From: Neobacillus sp. PS3-12
GTDB lineage: Bacteria > Bacillota > Bacilli > Bacillales > Cytobacillaceae
Direction of reading: 5' to 3'
Length of the DNA: 64,000 nt
NCBI RefSeq assembly: GCF_030915385.1
Contig: NZ_CP133268.1
Location: 4,314,001 to 4,378,000, forward strand
Shown: positions 35,676 through 44,975 of the stretch, piece by piece
Numbering within the stretch: the stretch's first letter is position 1
Layout: each line of letters starts with the position of its first letter
The notes under the pieces: model-generated
Seen by the model: the letters and a program-made list of their open reading frames with translations, nothing else
What the model was told of the DNA's origin: nothing
The model's database searches: none
Position numbers and translations under genes: made by a program

Positions 35676-37343
35676 TTGATACAGAAACAAAATACATCCA
35701 TCAAGCTAATTGCTCTAGGTGGCGTGGGGGAAATTGGAAAAAATATGTATCTTGTCGAAGTGGACAAAGATATTTTCATTATTGATGCCGGTTTAATGTT
35801 CCCCGAGGATGAAATGCTGGGCATTGATATGGTTATTCCAGATATTTCCTACCTGGTAGAAAATAAGGAAAGGGTAAAAGCAGTTTTCCTGACACATGGT
35901 CATGAGGACCACATTGGCGCACTTTCCTATATCTTACGAAAAATCAATGTTCCTGTTTATGGAACACGATTAACATTGGCGCTTGCAAACGCTAAACTTA
36001 AGGAACAGGATTATTACGGTCCAGTCAATTTAGTAGAGGTTAATTCCGATACAGTCCTTGATATGGATTCGGTAGACGTAAGTTTTTTCCGAACAAATCA
36101 TAGTATTCCTGATTCCGTTGGTGTGTGTATTCATACATCTGAAGGGGCAATTGTTTATACTGGTGACTTTAAATTTGATCAATCAGCTACAGATTTGTAT
36201 AAGCCGGAGATAGGGAAGATGGCTAAAATTGGGGAACAAGGTGTACTTTGCTTACTTTCTGATAGTACTGAAGCAGAAAAACCTGGCTATACAACCTCTG
36301 AAGCAATTGTTGCCAGGGAAATGTCCAATTCCTTTTACAATGCATCAGGTAGAATTATTGCTGCTTGTTTTGCATCGGATATTAATCGGATTCAGCATAT
36401 TTTTGATGCGGCTATAGAAACAGGCCGAAAAGTTGCAGTTGTGGGAAAAAGCTTAGAAAAGATCTTTCATATTGCGCTTGATTTGGGATACCTTCAGGTA
36501 GAGGACGAGAGCATTATTCCTATTTCTGAAATAAAAAACTTTGAAGATAATGAAATCGTTATCTTAATGACGGGCAGTCAAGGTGAACCAATTGAAGGTT
36601 TACAGAAGATGGCGAAGCAAACCCATAAACAGGTTAATATTCAGCCTGGAGATACTGTCTTGATTGCAGGGTCTCCGTATAGAGGCAGTGAACTTCTTAT
36701 CACGAAAGCAGTGGACATGTTATTTCGAGCAGGGGCTAATGTTGTTTCTGGCAGACGTACCGTTCATGTTTCCAGCCATGGAAGTCAGGAAGAACTTAAG
36801 TTTATGATTAACCTAATGAATCCAAAATTTTTCATACCAGTCCATGGTGAATATCGGATGCTTATTGCACATCGAAAAATTGCGAAAGAATGCGGACTAA
36901 AAGATGACCAAATTTATATTCTTGACCGCGGAGAAGTTCTTGAGATAAAAGAAGGCAAAATGGTTCCAAGCGGGAAAGTAACTTCAGGAAACGTCTTGAT
37001 TGATGGAATTGGCGTCGGTGACGTAGGTAACATTGTTTTGCGTGATCGTAAGCTATTATCACAGGATGGCATTTTAATTGTTGTCGTTACGTTAACGAGG
37101 CATGAAAAGAAAATTATTTCCGGACCCGAGATTATCTCGAGGGGATTTGTTTATGTCCGTGAATCAGAGAAATTAATGGATGAATCAACAAAGTTAGTTC
37201 ATGAAATAGTTGAACGAAACACATTAAAAGACAACTTTGACTGGTCATCATTAAAACAAGACATCCGTGATGATCTAAACCGCTATTTATACGAAAAAAC
37301 CAAAAGACGCCCGATGATTTTACCAATCATCATGGAAGTATAA
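35676..37343 (+). CDS. rnjB: Ribonuclease J2
   Basis: A metallo-beta-lactamase/beta-CASP ribonuclease of 555 residues, identical in length to B. subtilis RNase J2 and in its usual place between dapA and tepA. Unlike the B. subtilis protein, whose motif I is HGHDEN, this one has HGHEDHIG. It also has NHSIPDS, GDFKFD and PVHGEYR, so the metal ligands look complete. Domain order is MBL, beta-CASP, MBL, then a C-terminal domain ending KTKRRPMILPIIMEV. The start is TTG 35676 behind GGAGG. Confidence 0.94.
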   Translation: MIQKQNTSIKLIALGGVGEIGKNMYLVEVDKDIFIIDAGLMFPEDEMLGIDMVIPDISYLVENKERVKAVFLTHGHEDHIGALSYILRKINVPVYGTRLTLALANAKLKEQDYYGPVNLVEVNSDTVLDMDSVDVSFFRTNHSIPDSVGVCIHTSEGAIVYTGDFKFDQSATDLYKPEIGKMAKIGEQGVLCLLSDSTEAEKPGYTTSEAIVAREMSNSFYNASGRIIAACFASDINRIQHIFDAAIETGRKVAVVGKSLEKIFHIALDLGYLQVEDESIIPISEIKNFEDNEIVILMTGSQGEPIEGLQKMAKQTHKQVNIQPGDTVLIAGSPYRGSELLITKAVDMLFRAGANVVSGRRTVHVSSHGSQEELKFMINLMNPKFFIPVHGEYRMLIAHRKIAKECGLKDDQIYILDRGEVLEIKEGKMVPSGKVTSGNVLIDGIGVGDVGNIVLRDRKLLSQDGILIVVVTLTRHEKKIISGPEIISRGFVYVRESEKLMDESTKLVHEIVERNTLKDNFDWSSLKQDIRDDLNRYLYEKTKRRPMILPIIMEV

Positions 37344-37372
37344 AAAAGCATTAATTGTACCTGCAACTGGTC

Positions 37373-37502
37373 CTGTTGATTTCCGCTCCGAGCACTCGCT
37401 TTCCGCGGGGAGCTCCTTGAGCCTCCTCGGCGCCAGGGTGCCTGTGGGGTCTCAAGTGACCTCTCTATCCCGCAGGAGTCGAGTGCCTGCGCCAATCAAC
37501 AG
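37373..37502. repeat. 130-bp foldback intergenic repeat
   Basis: Terminal inverted repeats CTGTTGATT (37373-37381) and AATCAACAG (37494-37502) bound the element. Further pairing occurs inside: GCACTCG with CGAGTGC, and CTTGAG with CTCAAG, so the whole element can fold into one long imperfect hairpin. It is GC-rich against an AT-rich background. The pattern resembles the bcr-like dispersed repeats of Bacillaceae. No ORF lies within. Confidence 0.7.
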
Positions 37503-37627
37503 ACTAGTTTAACAACCTTACTGCTACCTGAGCATTGGAGTTTCAATGCTTTTTTCTTTTGCCTTTGGGATGAAATGATTGAATCTGTCAATACTATTGA
37601 ATATCATGCCTGAAGGGAGAACAAAGG

Positions 37628-38386
37628 ATGGATAAGGACTTAAAACAATATAGTATGGAAAGTGAAGAACAGGAGCCGCAAAAAGATGATAAACCTGCTG
37701 CGTCATCATTAGTTGAAAAAATTCAGCAGCTGGGTACTACAAACGTTCCACAGCTTTCAGCTGATTCTAAAATCCATTGTTTAACAATTGTTGGGCAAAT
37801 TGAAGGACATTTGGCCCTTCCTCCACAAAATAAAACAACAAAATATGAACACCTGATCCCACAATTGGTTGCTATAGAGCAAAATCCAAAAATTGAAGGA
37901 GTACTGGTCATACTCAATACAGTTGGAGGAGATGTTGAGGCTGGACTTGCTATTTCAGAAATGCTGGGTACTCTCTCAAAACCTACTGTATCCATTGTAC
38001 TTGGAGGAGGACACTCGATAGGAGTGCCAATTGCTGTCTCTTGCGATTATTCATTCATTGCCGAAACAGCCACGATGACGATCCATCCGATTCGATTAAC
38101 AGGACTTGTCATTGGTGTCCCACAAACGTTTGAATACCTTGACAAAATGCAGGAGCGGGTCACCAATTTTGTTACAAAGCATTCCCATATTACTGAGGAA
38201 AAATTTAAAGACTTAATGTTTGCTAAAGGGAATTTAACCAGAGATATCGGAACAAATGTGATCGGTGTTGAAGCAGTTGACATGGGGCTTATTGATGCAG
38301 TAGGTGGTCTGGGTAAAGCGATGAAAAAGCTAAATGAACTGATTGATTTACAAAAAGCAAATAGTAGCGAGGGGCTGGTTCAATGA
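37628..38386 (+). CDS. tepA: TepA, ClpP-like serine protease
   Basis: A 252-residue ClpP/crotonase-fold protein (YmfB/TepA, translocation-enhancing protein). The probable nucleophile Ser lies in GGGHSIGVPIAVSCDY, and the oxyanion loop in NTVGGDVEAG. A polar N-terminal stretch of about 40 residues is variable. GAAGGGAG precedes ATG 37628. In B. subtilis TepA has been linked to protein export and to degradation of small acid-soluble spore proteins during germination. The stop overlaps ylzJ as ATGA. Confidence 0.93.
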   Translation: MDKDLKQYSMESEEQEPQKDDKPAASSLVEKIQQLGTTNVPQLSADSKIHCLTIVGQIEGHLALPPQNKTTKYEHLIPQLVAIEQNPKIEGVLVILNTVGGDVEAGLAISEMLGTLSKPTVSIVLGGGHSIGVPIAVSCDYSFIAETATMTIHPIRLTGLVIGVPQTFEYLDKMQERVTNFVTKHSHITEEKFKDLMFAKGNLTRDIGTNVIGVEAVDMGLIDAVGGLGKAMKKLNELIDLQKANSSEGLVQ

Positions 38387-38619
38387 TACTCTATACAACA
38401 GTTCCAATCGAATTAGTTTTTCCATATGAAAATGATACCTACGAAAAACAAAAAACAATTAATTTGAACGGAATCCCGTTATTAGTGGAATATACGGATC
38501 CACAAACGATTCAGATTGTAAGAGTATTAAGCAGTGACCCGCAGCACTTTATGGACGACCGTTATTCACCAGGAACAAAAATTTCTATGTTTAATCCGGC
38601 AGCTTTGTCCTCCTCTTAA
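38383..38619 (+). CDS. ylzJ: YlzJ-like protein
   Basis: A 78-residue protein, beginning MILYTTVPIELVFPYENDTY and ending SMFNPAALSSS. It matches the small YlzJ family found between tepA and spoIIIE. The start overlaps the tepA stop by four bases. The function is unknown. Confidence 0.88.
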   Translation: MILYTTVPIELVFPYENDTYEKQKTINLNGIPLLVEYTDPQTIQIVRVLSSDPQHFMDDRYSPGTKISMFNPAALSSS

Positions 38620-38627
38620 TTGGCTTA

Positions 38628-38636
38628 TGGTATAAT
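38628..38636 (+). promoter_or_regulatory. Extended -10 promoter before spoIIIE
   Basis: TGGTATAAT (38628-38636) is a perfect -10 with TG extension. A terminator hairpin starts only 25 bases later, so most transcripts from here may end early. Confidence 0.55.
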
Positions 38637-38660
38637 ATACTATATAAAGAAAAAGTTAAG

Positions 38661-38685
38661 AGCAGCCAAAGTAGGCTGCTTTTTC
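38661..38685 (+). terminator. Intrinsic terminator between ylzJ and spoIIIE
   Basis: AGCAGCC (38661-38667) pairs with GGCTGCT (38674-38680), followed by TTTTC. Confidence 0.8.
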
Positions 38686-38724
38686 TTCCTTCGTATCAAT
38701 ATCAATGAATATATAGGTGATTAA

Positions 38725-41082
38725 ATGGCAAAAAAAAAGCGGCGACAGGCAACAAGAAAAAGAGATAATAGTTTAAAAAGTACACTCCAATATGAGGTGA
38801 CAGCTTTAGTCTTGCTATCATTATCCATGCTTTCAATGGCCAATTTAGGCAAGCTTGGATATTGGACAGATCTATTTTTTAAATTTTTCTTTGGACAGTG
38901 GTATATGATCGGACTTGTTGGCCTCGCAATGTTTAGTATTTATCTAATGTGGAAACGATCGATTCCATATTTCTTTCATACTAAATTAGTTGGTATCTAT
39001 TGTTTGATCTGTTCTCTCCTCTTATATGACCATATTTATTTGTTTCAATTGCGGATAAAGCGAGATTATTTTAGCTCCAAAAGTGTGATTATCGAGACCT
39101 TTAATATTTATAAGGATGCGTTATTTCATACGACATCGACGATTGATTTAGGTGGGGGGATGATTGGAGCAGTTTTATATGCTGTTTTCTACTTTTTATT
39201 TTCAGAAACTGGCTCCAAAATCATCGCTTTTGTATTTATTATTATTGGATTTATCTTAATTACGGGTAAGTCATTTGGAGACTTTGTCGGAAAAGCTGTA
39301 GTTGGAGTTTTAGATTTTTCAAAAAATCAATGGGAAGCTTTTAAAGCAGATATTGTTGAATGGAAACAAAAACAGCAGGAAAGACAAGAAAAAAGACGGA
39401 ACCAGCAGCAGCAGGATCGTCAAACTAGACGTAGCAGAAGCCAAGCCTCGGAACAACTTTCTCAAGAGCAGCAGGTGCCTGAAGAAGTGGTCATTACCGA
39501 ACCGATTATTTCAAACTTTGCGGATAGAGCCTATCAGGATGATATCAATGAAGTTCCTCGAGCGCCTCAAGAAGCGCAGATTGAAGCAGTACAACATCAT
39601 GAGGATGAGGAAGATTTAAATGCACAAATGACCTTTACTGAGGTTGAAAATGATGCATATGAATTACCGCCATTGCGCTTGTTAAAACAACCAAAGAAAA
39701 CAGACCAAAGCGGAGAGTATGAATTAATTCATGCAAATGCTGCAAAACTGGAACGTACATTCCAAAGCTTTGGTGTAAAAGCACGGGTTACTCAGGTGCA
39801 TCTAGGCCCGGCTGTAACGAAATATGAAGTTCATCCAGATGTTGGGGTAAAAGTGAGTAAGATTGTCAGCTTGAGTGATGATTTAGCATTGGCCTTGGCT
39901 GCAAAAGATATTCGAATGGAAGCTCCAATCCCTGGAAAATCGGCGATTGGAATTGAAGTACCTAATTCCGAAGTCGCAATGGTTTCGCTTCGGGAGGTCC
40001 TTGAAGCAACTCAAAATGAGAAGCCAGAATCTAAACTTTTGATCGGCTTAGGAAGGGATATTACCGGGGAAGCCGTACTGGCTGAATTAAATAAGATGCC
40101 GCATTTGCTTGTTGCCGGGGCTACCGGAAGCGGTAAAAGTGTTTGTATCAATGGAATTATCACAAGCATATTAATGAGAGCCAAACCACATGAAGTAAAA
40201 TTAATGATGATTGATCCAAAAATGGTTGAACTAAATGGTTATAATGGGATTCCGCATCTCTTGGCACCGGTTGTAACGAATCCTAAGAAAGCATCCCAGG
40301 CCTTGCAAAAAGTGGTTAGTGAGATGGAACGCCGTTATGAACTATTTTCTCACACAGGTACACGGAATATTGAAGGATATAATGAACATGTTAAACGGCA
40401 TAATTTAGAGGAAAATGATAAGCAGCCATATTTGCCGTTTATTGTCGTCATTGTCGACGAGCTGGCAGATTTGATGATGGTAGCCTCCTCAGATGTTGAG
40501 GATTCGATTACAAGACTGGCACAAATGGCGCGGGCAGCGGGTATTCATTTGATTATTGCTACACAGCGTCCGTCAGTGGATGTTATCACAGGGGTCATTA
40601 AAGCAAACATTCCTTCAAGGATTGCCTTTGCGGTCTCAAGTTCAACTGATTCAAGAACCATTCTTGATATGGGTGGTGCTGAAAAGCTATTGGGAAGAGG
40701 GGACATGCTCTTCCTGCCTGTGGGAGCTTCGAAGCCAATAAGGGTGCAGGGAGCCTTTTTATCAGATGAAGAGGTTGAGGAAACGGTTAATTTTGTTATT
40801 GGCCAGCAAAAAGCCCAGTATCAAGAGAATATGATTCCTGACGATGTTCAGGAAATAAAAGGGGCTGTGGATGACGACCTGTATCAGGAAGCAGTTGATT
40901 TAATTGTTGATATGCAAACAGCTTCGGTATCGATGCTGCAGCGTCGTTTTAGGATTGGTTATACAAGAGCAGCCCGTTTAATCGATGAAATGGAAGCACG
41001 TGGTATTGTAGGACCTTACGAGGGGAGTAAGCCCCGCACAGTCCTTGTGACAAAACCAAAGGATGACGTAAGTTCCTTGTAA
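38725..41082 (+). CDS. spoIIIE: SpoIIIE/FtsK DNA translocase
   Basis: A 785-residue septal DNA pump that moves the chromosome into the forespore and clears DNA from division septa. Four N-terminal membrane helices lie at about residues 25-190. A Gln/Arg-rich linker follows, then the motor with Walker A GATGSGKSVCI and Walker B VIVDELADLMM. The C-terminal gamma winged helix, which reads SRS sequences, contains SMLQRRFRIGYTRAARLID. ATG 38725 follows a weak TAGGTG site. Length matches the 787-residue B. subtilis protein. Confidence 0.97.
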   Translation: MAKKKRRQATRKRDNSLKSTLQYEVTALVLLSLSMLSMANLGKLGYWTDLFFKFFFGQWYMIGLVGLAMFSIYLMWKRSIPYFFHTKLVGIYCLICSLLLYDHIYLFQLRIKRDYFSSKSVIIETFNIYKDALFHTTSTIDLGGGMIGAVLYAVFYFLFSETGSKIIAFVFIIIGFILITGKSFGDFVGKAVVGVLDFSKNQWEAFKADIVEWKQKQQERQEKRRNQQQQDRQTRRSRSQASEQLSQEQQVPEEVVITEPIISNFADRAYQDDINEVPRAPQEAQIEAVQHHEDEEDLNAQMTFTEVENDAYELPPLRLLKQPKKTDQSGEYELIHANAAKLERTFQSFGVKARVTQVHLGPAVTKYEVHPDVGVKVSKIVSLSDDLALALAAKDIRMEAPIPGKSAIGIEVPNSEVAMVSLREVLEATQNEKPESKLLIGLGRDITGEAVLAELNKMPHLLVAGATGSGKSVCINGIITSILMRAKPHEVKLMMIDPKMVELNGYNGIPHLLAPVVTNPKKASQALQKVVSEMERRYELFSHTGTRNIEGYNEHVKRHNLEENDKQPYLPFIVVIVDELADLMMVASSDVEDSITRLAQMARAAGIHLIIATQRPSVDVITGVIKANIPSRIAFAVSSSTDSRTILDMGGAEKLLGRGDMLFLPVGASKPIRVQGAFLSDEEVEETVNFVIGQQKAQYQENMIPDDVQEIKGAVDDDLYQEAVDLIVDMQTASVSMLQRRFRIGYTRAARLIDEMEARGIVGPYEGSKPRTVLVTKPKDDVSSL

Positions 41083-41091
41083 GATAAATGA

Positions 41092-41126
41092 AAAACACAC
41101 CAAGTACTTGTGCTTTGGTGTGTTTT
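41092..41126 (+). terminator. Intrinsic terminator after spoIIIE
   Basis: AACACACCAA (41094-41103) pairs with TTGGTGTGTT (41115-41124), followed by T's. Confidence 0.85.
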
Positions 41127-41137
41127 ATGTGCATCAT

Positions 41138-41151
41138 TGAAAACGTTTACA
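41138..41151 (+). promoter_or_regulatory. Consensus cre (CcpA) site upstream of ymfC
   Basis: TGAAAACGTTTACA matches all defined positions of the Bacillus cre consensus TGWAANCGNTNWCA. It lies about 65 bases upstream of the candidate -10 of the GntR gene, a position compatible with activation or repression by CcpA. Confidence 0.75.
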
Positions 41152-41157
41152 GCTATC

Positions 41158-41195
41158 AAATAGACATTTTCCGACAATATGGCCTATGTCTATTT
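41158..41195. promoter_or_regulatory. 10-bp inverted repeat, candidate operator of the GntR gene
   Basis: AAATAGACAT (41158-41167) and ATGTCTATTT (41186-41195) are perfectly complementary with an 18-base spacer, ending just upstream of the -10. A nested TCTAT/ATAGA repeat lies in its right arm. The half-site GTCTAT resembles GntR/HutC operators, so autoregulation by YmfC is likely. Confidence 0.5.
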
Positions 41196-41212
41196 ATTTA
41201 TAGAAAGAAAAA

Positions 41213-41221
41213 TGTTATAGT
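41213..41221 (+). promoter_or_regulatory. Extended -10 promoter for ymfC
   Basis: TGTTATAGT (41213-41221) is a TG-extended -10. A second imperfect palindrome, ACATCTGAG/GTCTGATGT (41247-41264), lies in the leader. Confidence 0.5.
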
Positions 41222-41293
41222 ATTTTGGATTAGTAGGAATGATCATACATCTGAGGTCTGATGTTTGAGGAAAAAATGCTGGAGGAAACCTAT

Positions 41294-42019
41294 ATGTCGA
41301 TACGATCAGATAATAGGCATTTGTATTTACAAGTAATCGACCGCTTAAAACAAGATATTGAAGAGGGCATCTATCAAGAAAAAGAAAAGCTGCCATCTGA
41401 ATTTGACCTTTCCAAAAAACTTGGGGTAAGCCGGGCAACACTCAGGGAGGCGTTACGGATTCTTGAAGAAGAAAATGTCATTATCCGCCGCCATGGTGTT
41501 GGAACATTTGTAAACTCAAAGCCATTATTTACATCTGGGATTGAACAACTAAATAGCACAACAAAAATGATTGAACAGGCTGGGATGAAACCAGGAACGA
41601 TTTTTCTAAGCTCATCAACAAATACTCCAACCGAAGAGGATATTCGTCGCTTTTCATGCACGGCAGAAGAAGATATTGTCATGATCGAAAGGGTTAGAAC
41701 GGCAAATGGGGAACCTGTCGTATATTGTATTGACAAAGTTCCAGAAAAAATTTTGCCTGAAATTTTTCCTCATCGGGAAGAATCACTCTTAACCATCTTA
41801 GAAGAGGAAGCAAACCGAAAAATTACATACGCTGTCGCACAAATTGAACCAATTGGTTATCATGACAAAATCTCTCCCATTCTGGAATGCGAACCCGAGA
41901 CATCTCTCTTGGTCTTAAAACAATTGCATTATGATGAAACGGATGAACCGATCCTATACTCGGTAAACTATTTTAAAGCGGACAAATTTAGCTTTCGAGT
42001 GCTAAGAAAAAGAATATAA
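41294..42019 (+). CDS. ymfC: GntR/HutC-family transcriptional regulator YmfC
   Basis: A 241-residue repressor-type protein. The winged helix-turn-helix spans residues 5-70 (KLPSEFDLSKKLGVSRATLR, RHGVGTFVNSKP), followed by a UTRA ligand-binding domain (about 90-235). ATG 41294 is chosen because GGAGGAAA lies just before it; an in-frame ATG at 41261 lacks a site. Its position directly before the BMP/nup transport genes suggests it controls them, with a nucleoside or related metabolite as effector. The effector is inferred. Confidence 0.9.
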   Translation: MSIRSDNRHLYLQVIDRLKQDIEEGIYQEKEKLPSEFDLSKKLGVSRATLREALRILEEENVIIRRHGVGTFVNSKPLFTSGIEQLNSTTKMIEQAGMKPGTIFLSSSTNTPTEEDIRRFSCTAEEDIVMIERVRTANGEPVVYCIDKVPEKILPEIFPHREESLLTILEEEANRKITYAVAQIEPIGYHDKISPILECEPETSLLVLKQLHYDETDEPILYSVNYFKADKFSFRVLRKRI

Positions 42020-42113
42020 ATGTTTCTTTTATTGCATAATGAAAACAAACCGTCTTGCTATTTTTTTAGAATTTCCTACTTAATCAAACCAATATATATA
42101 GGGGGAATAAACA

Positions 42114-43224
42114 TTGAAAAAGCGTAAACTTGGTGTAGCTTTATCACTAATTCTTGCTGCTGGAACACTTTTAGGTGCTTGTGGAAAAACGAGCGACAAT
42201 AACAATGCAGGCGGCGGAAAAGATAAAGCAAAGGCATTTTCTGTTGGAATGGTAACAGATGTTGGCGGTATTGATGACAAATCTTTTAACCAATCTGCAT
42301 GGAAAGGTCTGCAGGATTTCGGTAAAAAGTTCGATATGAAAAAAGGCGTAGGCGGATTTGATTACCTTGCTTCAAAATCAGATGCGGATTATGCAACTAA
42401 TTTAAATACACTTACACATCAAGGTTTTAACTTAATTTATGGAATTGGTTTTATGATGCAAAACGATGTTGATAAAATTGCAAAACAACAGCCAAAAACG
42501 AATTATGCCATTGTTGATGCAGAAGTAAAAGAAAAGAACGTAGCAAGTATTCTTTTTAAAGAAAACGAAGCATCCTTCTTAGCTGGTGTTGTAGCTGGAA
42601 TGACAACAAAATCAAATAAAATTGGCTTTATCGGCGGACAAACAAGTGCTGTTATTGAACGTTTTGAAGCAGGATTTGTAACAGGCGTAAAAGCTGCTAA
42701 TCCAAATGCAACAGTTGATATTCAATATGCAGAAAGCTTTACAGACGCCTCTAAAGGTCAAGCGATTGCATCAAGAATGTACTCTTCAGGTGATGATGTA
42801 ATCTTTGCTGCTGCTGGTGCGACAGGTAACGGAATGTTTAAAGAAGCACATGACCGTTTGGCTAAGAATCCAAGCCAAGCTATTTGGACAATTGGCGTAG
42901 ATTCAGACCAAAACTTGACTGGTATCGGTGATGTAACAATTAACGGTAAAAAACAAAGCACCATTATTACATCTGCGATGAAACGCGTAGAGCAATTCTG
43001 TTGTTGATATTTCAACGAAAGCTAAAAATGGCGATTTCCCTGGCGGAAAAACAACTGTTTATGGTTTAGCTGAAAATGGCGTGGGCTTAGCACCACTTAA
43101 TCCAGATGTTCCTAACAAAGATGCAATTGAAAAAGCAGTGAATGATTGGACTGCTAAGATTAAATCAGGTGACGTGAAAGTACCTGCAACGAAAGCAGAA
43201 GAAGCAGGCTTTAGTGCAAAATAA
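42114..43224 (+). CDS. nupN: BMP-family nucleoside-binding lipoprotein (apparent frameshift)
   Basis: A substrate-binding lipoprotein of about 369 residues (Bmp/Med/TcsA family; NupN in B. subtilis). The signal peptide ends in lipobox LLGAC, so Cys22-24 is lipidated. The core holds SVGMVTDVGGIDDKSFNQSAW and KIGFIGGQTSAVIERFEAGF. The frame breaks at about 42992, where GTAGAGCAAT contains an extra G; removing it gives KRVDNSVVDISTKAKNGDF, with the ORF running to 43224. The start is TTG 42114 behind GGGGG. The break is probably a sequence error, as the transporter genes downstream are intact. Confidence 0.88.
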
Positions 43225-43240
43225 TAAACATAAAGAGGAT

Positions 43241-43266
43241 GCGGGCTTTATTTTGGCTCGCTTCCT
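43241..43266 (+). terminator. Weak hairpin between binding protein and ATPase genes
   Basis: GCGGGC (43241-43246) pairs with GCTCGC (43256-43261), with one G-U pair, and TTCCTTCTT follows. Such hairpins after a lipoprotein gene often hold its mRNA level above that of the transporter genes. The rest of the 215-base gap shows nothing else. Confidence 0.4.
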
Positions 43267-43439
43267 TCTTGATAAAGAAAATTGAACATTAAAATCCTAA
43301 TTGAAGAGCTGAATAAAAATTCTGCTTTTCACTTAAGATTTTAATTGGAACATACATATTTTTTTAAGATCAGTCCTCAGACTTCTTACCACTTAAAATC
43401 TATTAAATTCCTTTATCTGATCATAAGGAGTGAATACAG

Positions 43440-44975
43440 TTGGAATATGTCATTGAAATGCTTAATATTCGTAAGGAATTCTCTGGATTTGTTGCGAATG
43501 ATAACATTACACTGCAGGTTAAAAAAGGGGAAATTCATGCTCTTCTTGGCGAAAATGGAGCAGGTAAATCAACTCTAATGAATGTCCTCTTTGGTTTATA
43601 TCAGCCCGAGCAAGGGGAAATCCGAGTAAAAGGCAAACCAGTGAAAATCACAAATCCAAATATTGCAAATGATTTGGGGATTGGAATGGTTCATCAGCAC
43701 TTTATGCTTGTTGATGTTTTTACCGTTACGGAAAATATTATTCTAGGAAAAGAAACAACAAAAGGCGGCAGGATTGATCTAAAGCGGGCTGAAAAAGAGG
43801 TTCGTGATATTTCAGAGCGATACGGTCTCTCTGTTGATCCTAAAGCTAAAATAGCGGATATCTCTGTAGGGATGCAGCAAAGGGTTGAAATTTTAAAAAC
43901 ACTTTATCGCGGAGCTGAAATCCTCATCTTTGATGAACCTACAGCGGTACTTACTCCTCAAGAAATAAAAGAACTGATTCAAATTATGCGAACACTCATT
44001 AAAGAAGGAAAATCAATTATTCTGATCACACATAAGCTGAAAGAAATTTTGGAGGTTTGCGATCGCTGTACCGTTATTCGTAAAGGAAAAGGAATCGGAA
44101 CCGTGAATGTTAGTGAAACAAACCAAAACGAATTAGCGAGTTTAATGGTTGGTCGTGAAGTGGTTTTCAAGACAGAAAAAAAACAGGCGGAACCGAAACA
44201 GGAAGTATTAAATATAAATGATTTGGTTGTTAAAGACTCTCGCGGCGTTATGGCGGTCAATGGTCTCGATTTACAAGTACGGGCAGGAGAAATCGTCGGA
44301 ATTGCTGGGATTGACGGAAATGGACAATCTGAATTAATTGAAGCCATTACAGGATTACGCAAATCGGAAAGCGGCAGTGTAATGGTTAATGGTAAAGAAC
44401 TTCATAACCTGGCGCCCCGAAAGATTGCAGAATCAGGAGTAGGCCATATCCCGCAGGATCGTCATAAGCATGGTTTAGTTTTAAATTATCCGATTGGAGA
44501 AAATATGGTGCTGCAAACATACTACAAACCGCCTTTTTCCAAACGGGGAATCCTTAATTTTACTGAGATTTATAATAAAGCCCGAAAATTAATAACTGAA
44601 TTTGATGTACGGACTCCAAGTGAATATACCTTAGCACGTGCCCTATCCGGAGGAAATCAGCAAAAAGCAATTATTGGCCGCGAAGTGGATCGTGATCCAG
44701 ATTTATTAATTGCTGCCCAGCCAACACGGGGGCTTGATGTCGGAGCGATTGAGTTTATTCATAAGCGCTTGATTGAGCAGCGTGATCATGGGAAAGCAGT
44801 ACTCCTAGTTTCTTTTGAATTAGATGAAATCATGAATGTCAGTGATCGGATTGCGGTTATTTATGAGGGGAAAATTGTTGCAGTTGTTGATCCTAAACAA
44901 ACAACTGAACAAGAGCTTGGATTATTAATGGCTGGTTCAAGCAGAAAAGAAGCGGGGGAAGGAACAGATGTCTAA
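43440..44975 (+). CDS. nupO: Nucleoside ABC transporter, ATP-binding protein
   Basis: A tandem ABC ATPase of 511 residues (RbsA/NupO type). The first nucleotide-binding domain has a full Walker A (GENGAGKSTL) and Walker B (LIFDEPTAVL). The second has the degenerate P-loop GIDGNGQSE, usual in this family, and signature SGGNQQKAII. The start is TTG 43440 behind AAGGAG. It energises the NupP-NupQ channel and overlaps nupP by 8 bases. Confidence 0.93.
   Translation: MEYVIEMLNIRKEFSGFVANDNITLQVKKGEIHALLGENGAGKSTLMNVLFGLYQPEQGEIRVKGKPVKITNPNIANDLGIGMVHQHFMLVDVFTVTENIILGKETTKGGRIDLKRAEKEVRDISERYGLSVDPKAKIADISVGMQQRVEILKTLYRGAEILIFDEPTAVLTPQEIKELIQIMRTLIKEGKSIILITHKLKEILEVCDRCTVIRKGKGIGTVNVSETNQNELASLMVGREVVFKTEKKQAEPKQEVLNINDLVVKDSRGVMAVNGLDLQVRAGEIVGIAGIDGNGQSELIEAITGLRKSESGSVMVNGKELHNLAPRKIAESGVGHIPQDRHKHGLVLNYPIGENMVLQTYYKPPFSKRGILNFTEIYNKARKLITEFDVRTPSEYTLARALSGGNQQKAIIGREVDRDPDLLIAAQPTRGLDVGAIEFIHKRLIEQRDHGKAVLLVSFELDEIMNVSDRIAVIYEGKIVAVVDPKQTTEQELGLLMAGSSRKEAGEGTDV

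Noticed and set aside
37373..37502. Possible insertion sequence
   Set aside because: It has terminal inverted repeats but no transposase ORF, and direct target repeats are not evident.
42040..42113. CodY box upstream of nupN
   Set aside because: The best candidate, around ATTTTTTTAGAATTT, has five mismatches to the CodY motif, too many to claim although nup is CodY-controlled in B. subtilis.
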